Assembly: GCA_900546055.1 (NCBI GenBank)
Contig: URBG01000044.1
Location: forward strand, 1-9,365
Length of the DNA stretch: 9,365 nt
Source of the DNA: an uncultured Mycoplasmatota bacterium
GTDB taxonomy: Bacteria; Bacillota_I; Bacilli_A; RF39; UBA660
Reading direction: 5' to 3'
Below are positions 5,678 to 9,365 of this stretch, in pieces. The notes beneath the pieces were generated by a model that was given only the letters and a program-made list of their open reading frames with translations, made no database searches and was not told where the DNA came from. Numbering within the stretch: position 1 is the stretch's first letter; the number at the start of each line of letters is the position of its first letter. The translations under genes were made by a program, and so were the position numbers.

Positions 5678-7852
5678 ATGGCCAAGAAGAAAAAGAGAAA
5701 ATCACCAGAGAAAAAAAGTGCCGCTTATAGCGTTGAGATCAAAGGAATTGTTTTAATACTCGTCGCTATAGTTGGTTGTTGCCCATTTGGGGTTGTTGCA
5801 GATATCATCCGCGGTTTTGCTGCTTTTCTAGTTGGTGTTTGGTATGTACCCTTACTTATTTTAGTAGGGGCTTGTGGTGTTTATATGATGGTAAAAAGGG
5901 AAGCACCAGATTTTTTAACCTCAAGATTAATTGGGTTTTATGTCCTTGTTTTAGGCATTCTAATCTTATCCCATACTGGGTATATTGCTAGTTTAAGCAA
6001 ACATGGTATTGAAGGCTTTGAAATTTTAACTGAGACAATTAATAATCTTATGGGCTTTATCCAAGGTGCTGTTGATATTCAAGGTGGAGGCATGCTCGGC
6101 GCTTTATTCGCTGTACTATTTGTAAGTTTACTTACCTTACACGGTACTGAAGTTGTCTGCATAGCTTTAATTGTTTGTGGATTAATAATGTTTACAGGTA
6201 TTTCAATATATGATGTTGTGACATGGATTAAAGCTAAACGTCAAAAAGCCAAAGAACTTAAAGCTAATCTTCAAGCTGAAAGAGCTGCAAAAGAAGCAGA
6301 GGAAAAGTATGAGGAAGATAAAAAAATTGTTATTTCTTCTATTGACGAGTTACCAAAAACCCCAGTTAAAGAAGAAAATCAGGAAATACCAGAAGAAGCA
6401 GTTCCGACCGGAACTTATAAAAAGCCTTCAATTAACATCTTAAATAAACCAAAGAAAGTTAATGTTAAAGAAAATCAGGAAGCCATTAAAAAGAACGTTA
6501 CTGATCTAGAAAAGGTTTTAAATGACTTTGGCATTGAAGGTAAAGTTGTCGCAGCCAATATTGGACCGTCAGTTACGCAATACGAATTAGAAGTAAAATC
6601 TGGAACAAAAGTTTCTAAAATCACTGGCATAAATAAAGAAATTGCTTTAGAGCTTGGCGCTAGAGATGTTCGTATTCAAGCTCCAATACCTGGTAAAAAA
6701 ACGGTTGGTATTGAACTTCCTAATAAGGTAGTTAGTCCAGTAGCTATTAGAGAAATCTTAGAAGAAGTTCCAAAAACTAAAGAAGACAGTAAACTTTTAG
6801 TTGCTTTAGGTCGTAGTATTATGGGTAATCCAATATGGTGTGAAATTGATAAAACACCACATTTATTAGTGGCCGGAAGCACCGGAAGCGGTAAATCAGT
6901 TTGTATCAATAGTATGATAACCTCAATTTTAATGCGTACTAAACCTGATGAAGTTAAATTAGTTTTAGTCGATCCAAAAAAAGTTGAACTTTCAATGTAT
7001 AATGGAGTTCCTCATTTACTAACACCAGTAGTTACCGATCCTAAAAAAGCTAATATTGTCCTTCAAAAAATTGTTAAGATCATGGAAGATAGATATGAAC
7101 TATTTGAAGAAAGCCGTACTAAAAATATCGCTGGCTATAACGCTTATGTAGCTAAGAAAAATGAGACCCTAGAAGAAGATGAATTACAACCACTTCCATA
7201 TATCGTTGTTATTATCGATGAGTTAGCTGACTTAATGTTAGTCGCTGCTAAGGAAGTCGAAGACTCAATCATGCGTATTACCCAAATGGCTAGAGCCGCT
7301 GGTATACATTTGATTGTTGCAACCCAAAGACCAAGTACTGATGTTATTACTGGAGTAGTTAAAGCAAACATTCCATCGAGAATTGCCTTTGCTGTTTCAA
7401 GTAGTATCGACTCTAGAACTATATTAGATATGAGCGGAGCTGAAAAACTTTTAGGTAAAGGTGATATGTTACTAAAACCGCAAGGAGAAAACATTCCAAT
7501 TCGTGTTCAAGGCAACTTTATTAGCGATGAAGAAATTAAGGATGTCGTTGATTATACTATTAAACAACAAAAAGCTAAATATGATAATTCATTAACAATT
7601 TCTGAAGAAGATAAAGGGGCAACCACTATGGTTCAAGATGATTATGAAGAACCGCTTTATAACGAAATTGTTGAATTTGTCATTACTCAAGGCAAAGCTA
7701 GTGCCTCACTATTGCAAAGAAGATTCCGTTTAGGGTATAATAGAGCCGCTAGATGTATAGACTTATTAGAGGAAAGAGGAATTGTTGGGCCAGCGAATGG
7801 TTCAAAACCTCGCGAAGTTTTAGTTAAAATGGAAAATAAAGAAGAAGAGTAA
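5678..7852 (+). CDS. ftsK: DNA translocase FtsK/SpoIIIE
   Basis: This 724-residue ATP-driven DNA pump moves chromosome DNA through the division septum. The N-terminus has four to five hydrophobic segments (about 22-42, 48-71, 83-106 and 139-176) that anchor it in the membrane. A Lys/Glu-rich, coiled-coil-like linker follows (about 185-265). The alpha/beta motor has Walker A GSTGSGKS at 400-407 (K406) and Walker B VVIIDELADL with D514/E515, followed by ATQRPSTDVITGVVKANIPSRIAF, a hallmark of the family. The gamma winged-helix domain (about 654-720; QRRFRLGYNRAARCIDLLEERGIVGP) reads polar DNA sequences. Length and short linker are close to SpoIIIE/SftA-type Gram-positive members. The ATG at 5678 follows GGAGG by 7 nt. 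A small membrane-protein gene lies 16 bp downstream in the same unit. The family call is very safe; I cannot decide between division and sporulation roles. Confidence 0.97.
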   Translation: MAKKKKRKSPEKKSAAYSVEIKGIVLILVAIVGCCPFGVVADIIRGFAAFLVGVWYVPLLILVGACGVYMMVKREAPDFLTSRLIGFYVLVLGILILSHTGYIASLSKHGIEGFEILTETINNLMGFIQGAVDIQGGGMLGALFAVLFVSLLTLHGTEVVCIALIVCGLIMFTGISIYDVVTWIKAKRQKAKELKANLQAERAAKEAEEKYEEDKKIVISSIDELPKTPVKEENQEIPEEAVPTGTYKKPSINILNKPKKVNVKENQEAIKKNVTDLEKVLNDFGIEGKVVAANIGPSVTQYELEVKSGTKVSKITGINKEIALELGARDVRIQAPIPGKKTVGIELPNKVVSPVAIREILEEVPKTKEDSKLLVALGRSIMGNPIWCEIDKTPHLLVAGSTGSGKSVCINSMITSILMRTKPDEVKLVLVDPKKVELSMYNGVPHLLTPVVTDPKKANIVLQKIVKIMEDRYELFEESRTKNIAGYNAYVAKKNETLEEDELQPLPYIVVIIDELADLMLVAAKEVEDSIMRITQMARAAGIHLIVATQRPSTDVITGVVKANIPSRIAFAVSSSIDSRTILDMSGAEKLLGKGDMLLKPQGENIPIRVQGNFISDEEIKDVVDYTIKQQKAKYDNSLTISEEDKGATTMVQDDYEEPLYNEIVEFVITQGKASASLLQRRFRLGYNRAARCIDLLEERGIVGPANGSKPREVLVKMENKEEE

Positions 7853-7868
7853 GAGAGAAGGTGAAACC

Positions 7869-8591
7869 ATGGCTAGACCAATTCATGAAGAGAAAGATGT
7901 AAGTTCATTGCGTATTTTTATAACGTTTATCTTATTAGTAGTTGCTGTAGTTAGCTATGTTGCAATTAATAAATATATGTCTACCGATCCAACTGACACT
8001 GAAAAAACAATCGTTAATAAAACAGGCGATGAAGAGTTATCTGATGAAGATGCTACGAAATTAGCTACTGAAAAATATTATATTGCAATTGCCACCGCCA
8101 CTAATACAAAAAGTGATATCGATAAAATATATAATTTAGTCAAAACAAACGATGTTGTTTTAGATAATAGTGAACTTATAGATAGCTTAAATAAGTTTGG
8201 AATTAAAACCTATGCTATTAACTCTTCAGTTCAGTTAGTAAGTAATTATGACGAAGCAATTACCAGTAACTTTACTAATGACTTTATTAATAATAATATT
8301 TTATATCCCAAAGGTTTTATTGGTAAAGTTAATAATGATTATTATTTGATTAAAGAAAAAACTGATAACTACTTTTTTAAAGAAGCAAGCTTAAAATTAA
8401 TGAGCAAAACTAATAATGAGCTTTATTTTCAAGTAGTTAATACTAACTATGATACTAGTTGTGTCAGTGCTGGTTCCACCATTCCAAGTATAACTTGTGC
8501 TGAGACAAAAGAAAGCAAAGCCACTGATTTCCGATTAATAAAAGACGGAAAGAGTTGGAAAGTCTCTGAAATAACTTTAATTACATCATAA
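7869..8591 (+). CDS. Unrecognised single-pass membrane protein in the ftsK operon
   Basis: This 240-residue protein has a short N-terminus (MARPIHEEKDVSSLR), one hydrophobic helix at about 16-33, and then a hydrophilic domain of about 200 residues that should face outside. The domain is rich in Asn, Asp, Lys and Thr. It holds two cysteines 12 residues apart (C198, C210) that could form a disulfide loop, then ends WKVSEITLITS. I do not recognise the family. The ATG at 7869 is preceded by AAGGTG (7859-7864), and the gap to the ftsK stop is 16 bp with no terminator, so it is co-transcribed with ftsK. This suggests, but does not show, a link to division or the cell envelope. A terminator overlaps the stop codon. 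Base composition is like the neighbours, with no sign of transfer. Confidence 0.85.
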   Translation: MARPIHEEKDVSSLRIFITFILLVVAVVSYVAINKYMSTDPTDTEKTIVNKTGDEELSDEDATKLATEKYYIAIATATNTKSDIDKIYNLVKTNDVVLDNSELIDSLNKFGIKTYAINSSVQLVSNYDEAITSNFTNDFINNNILYPKGFIGKVNNDYYLIKEKTDNYFFKEASLKLMSKTNNELYFQVVNTNYDTSCVSAGSTIPSITCAETKESKATDFRLIKDGKSWKVSEITLITS

Positions 8592-8618
8592 ACAGTTCAT
8601 TAATTTGAATTGTTTTTT
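8590..8618 (+). terminator. Rho-independent terminator of the ftsK operon
   Basis: AACAGTTCA (8591-8599) pairs with TGAATTGTT (8606-8614) over 9 bp with one G-T wobble; an A-T pair can extend it (8590/8615). The loop is TTAATT, and a run of six T (8613-8618) follows. It starts in the stop codon of the preceding gene. Its sequence recurs inverted at the terminator at 9191-9219. Confidence 0.8.
8593..8612 (+). repeat. 20-bp inverted repeat, left copy, flanking the CYTH gene
   Basis: Bases 8593-8612 match the reverse complement of 9192-9211 at 19 of 20 positions, with a 17-bp exact core (8596-8612 with 9192-9208). Both copies are terminator hairpins, yet the loop bases also match. Confidence 0.85.
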
Positions 8619-8630
8619 CAAACAACAAAA

Positions 8631-8659
8631 TTGAATATTAAAGAAAACTGTGATATATT
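8631..8659 (+). promoter_or_regulatory. Sigma-A-type promoter of the CYTH gene
   Basis: TTGAAT (8631-8636) and TATATT (8654-8659) are separated by 17 bp, with TG at 8651-8652 giving an extended -10. It lies between the ftsK-operon terminator and the ribosome binding site AGGAGG (8672-8677). Confidence 0.8.
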
Positions 8660-8681
8660 TAAATATATAATAGGAGGAAAT

Positions 8682-9182
8682 ATGGAAGAAATAGAAAGAA
8701 AATATTTAGTTAAAAAATTGCCTGATAATTTAGATGAGTATAAAAAAGTAGAGATAACACAAGGATATTTAAATCACGGAAGTGAGCCAGCTTTAAGAGT
8801 AAGAAAATATAACAACGACTATTTTCTAACTTATAAGTACTCAAGTGATGAACAAAAGAAAAATAAATGTAATGTTTGCACTGAATATGAATTACCAATT
8901 TCCAAAGAGGCATTTGACCATTTAAACACTAAAATCGACGGAAGAATAATTCATAAAAATAGATACTTAATTCCAAACAAAGACGGATTAACGATTGAAC
9001 TAGATGTTTTCTTAGACTGGCTTGAAGGCTTAATTATAGCTGAGGTTGAATTTCCAAACGATAAGGCCTTTGAAACCTTTGACAAACCAAATTGGCTTGG
9101 TGAAGATGTATCAAAAGAGGAAAAGTATAGAAATTCTTATATAGCTTCAGGCGATGTAAACATTGAAAAACTTTTATCATAA
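8682..9182 (+). CDS. CYTH-domain protein, triphosphate tunnel metalloenzyme
   Basis: This 166-residue protein begins MEEIERKYLV, the ExExK signature (E3, E5, K7) of the CYTH superfamily, which binds the triphosphate through a metal. Other expected charged tunnel residues are present: R39 and R41 (LRVRKY), K52, K92/R94, E106/D108 (IELDVF), E121/E123 (AEVEF) and the closing KEEKYRNSYIA. Length matches stand-alone bacterial members, which hydrolyse inorganic triphosphate or, in some cases, act on nucleotides as class IV adenylate cyclases. The strong similarity to tunnel triphosphatases favours phosphohydrolase activity; this is family knowledge. I chose ATG 8682 because AGGAGG ends 4 nt upstream; an in-frame TTG at 8610 lies in the preceding terminator. 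The gene forms its own unit with a promoter and terminator and is bracketed by inverted repeats. Confidence 0.93.
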   Translation: MEEIERKYLVKKLPDNLDEYKKVEITQGYLNHGSEPALRVRKYNNDYFLTYKYSSDEQKKNKCNVCTEYELPISKEAFDHLNTKIDGRIIHKNRYLIPNKDGLTIELDVFLDWLEGLIIAEVEFPNDKAFETFDKPNWLGEDVSKEEKYRNSYIASGDVNIEKLLS

Positions 9183-9190
9183 TAGATTAC

Positions 9191-9219
9191 CCAATTCAAA
9201 TTAATGAATTGGCTTTTTT
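9191..9219 (+). terminator. Rho-independent terminator after the CYTH gene
   Basis: The perfect 8-bp stem CCAATTCA / TGAATTGG (9191-9198 with 9205-9212) has the loop AATTAA and is followed by C and six T (9214-9219). It lies 8 bp after the stop codon. Confidence 0.9.
9192..9211 (-). repeat. 20-bp inverted repeat, right copy, flanking the CYTH gene
   Basis: The reverse complement reads CAATTCATTAATTTGAATTG, which matches the left copy at 8593-8612 with one mismatch. The two copies bracket a 579-bp segment that holds the CYTH promoter and gene. Confidence 0.85.
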
Positions 9220-9250
9220 GTATAATAATTGTCAAATTAAAATTAGTAAC

Positions 9251-9279
9251 TTGTACAAAACGGAGATATTGGATATAAT
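9251..9279 (+). promoter_or_regulatory. Sigma-A-type promoter of the gene at the right edge
   Basis: TTGTAC (9251-9256) and TATAAT (9274-9279) have 17-bp spacing. The leader of about 50 nt runs to AGGAGAG (9327-9333). A 6-bp inverted repeat, CTTGTA / TACAAG (9250-9255 and 9283-9288), brackets the promoter and could be chance. Confidence 0.8.
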
Positions 9280-9338
9280 GAATACAAGGTAAAAAATAGG
9301 GGAAACTAAGCCTAGCTAGTATAAGTAGGAGAGATAAA

Positions 9339-9365
9339 ATGAGTAAAAGTAAAAAAAGAAATATA
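9339..9365 (+). CDS. Start of an unidentified gene, cut by the window edge
   Basis: ATG at 9339 follows AGGAGAG with 5 nt spacing and a strong promoter. Only nine codons are visible (MSKSKKRNI). The Lys/Arg-rich start resembles the basic n-region of the exported protein at 747 (MLKRKQNKRNIK), so it may be another exported protein. A ribosomal or other basic protein is equally possible. Too little is visible to name it. Confidence 0.6.

Noticed and set aside
5776..5991. Overlapping + strand open frame inside ftsK
   Set aside because: Out of frame with a clear ftsK coding region, with no ribosome binding site and composition like a shadow frame.
6676..7494. Minus-strand open frames inside ftsK
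   Set aside because: Antisense shadows of the conserved motor domain, with no start signals.
8610..8681. Earlier in-frame TTG start for the CYTH protein
   Set aside because: It overlaps the upstream terminator and the promoter. The ExExK motif is normally at the extreme N-terminus, as with ATG 8682.
8710..8913. Minus-strand open frame inside the CYTH gene
   Set aside because: Antisense of a well-supported gene, with no promoter or ribosome binding site.
9250..9288. CTTGTA / TACAAG inverted repeat around the last promoter as an operator
   Set aside because: Only 6 bp with a 27-bp gap; too short to separate from chance in AT-rich DNA.

Overview
The window looks like chromosome of a low-GC Gram-positive bacterium (Bacillota). 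The genes are AT-rich, carry strong AGGAGG-type ribosome binding sites and sigma-A-like promoters, and are all on the + strand. Stops are TAA (seven) or TAG (one), and tryptophan is read from TGG, so the standard code fits and the mycoplasma code is not needed. The surface-protein family at the left edge has a SipW-type signal peptide and a C-terminal GNGTxxNPY motif. I associate such proteins with uncultured gut Bacilli (RF39/Erysipelotrichales-like), but this is recall, not a search result. No rRNA, tRNA, CRISPR array, transposase or phage gene was seen, and no stretch over 300 bases lacks a gene.

Layout. (1) 1-1750: two tandem paralogous exported proteins. The first is cut by the window edge and the second is complete. 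Both end in a 57-bp segment identical at DNA level, and a terminator overlaps the second stop codon. (2) 1751-3969: an ABC transporter made of a four-helix MacB/FtsX-type permease and its ATPase. The ATPase appears to start at an ATT codon directly behind an ideal ribosome binding site. A terminator closes the unit. (3) 3981-5613: a stand-alone FAD-dependent oxidoreductase related to protoporphyrinogen oxidase and UDP-galactopyranose mutase, with its own consensus promoter. (4) 5645-8618: the DNA translocase FtsK/SpoIIIE and a small unrecognised single-pass membrane protein in one operon, ended by a terminator. (5) 8593-9219: a CYTH-domain triphosphatase with its own promoter, flanked by a 20-bp near-perfect inverted repeat formed by the two terminators. 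(6) 9251-9365: a strong promoter and the first nine codons of another gene.

The genes form at least five separate transcription units and do not make up one pathway. FtsK and the CYTH enzyme are housekeeping-type genes. The paralogous surface proteins and the transporter are the accessory part. The most interesting points are the ATT start codon, the codon-exact identical module shared by otherwise diverged paralogs, and the inverted repeats around the CYTH gene. I did not find a convincing new defence or mobile system.
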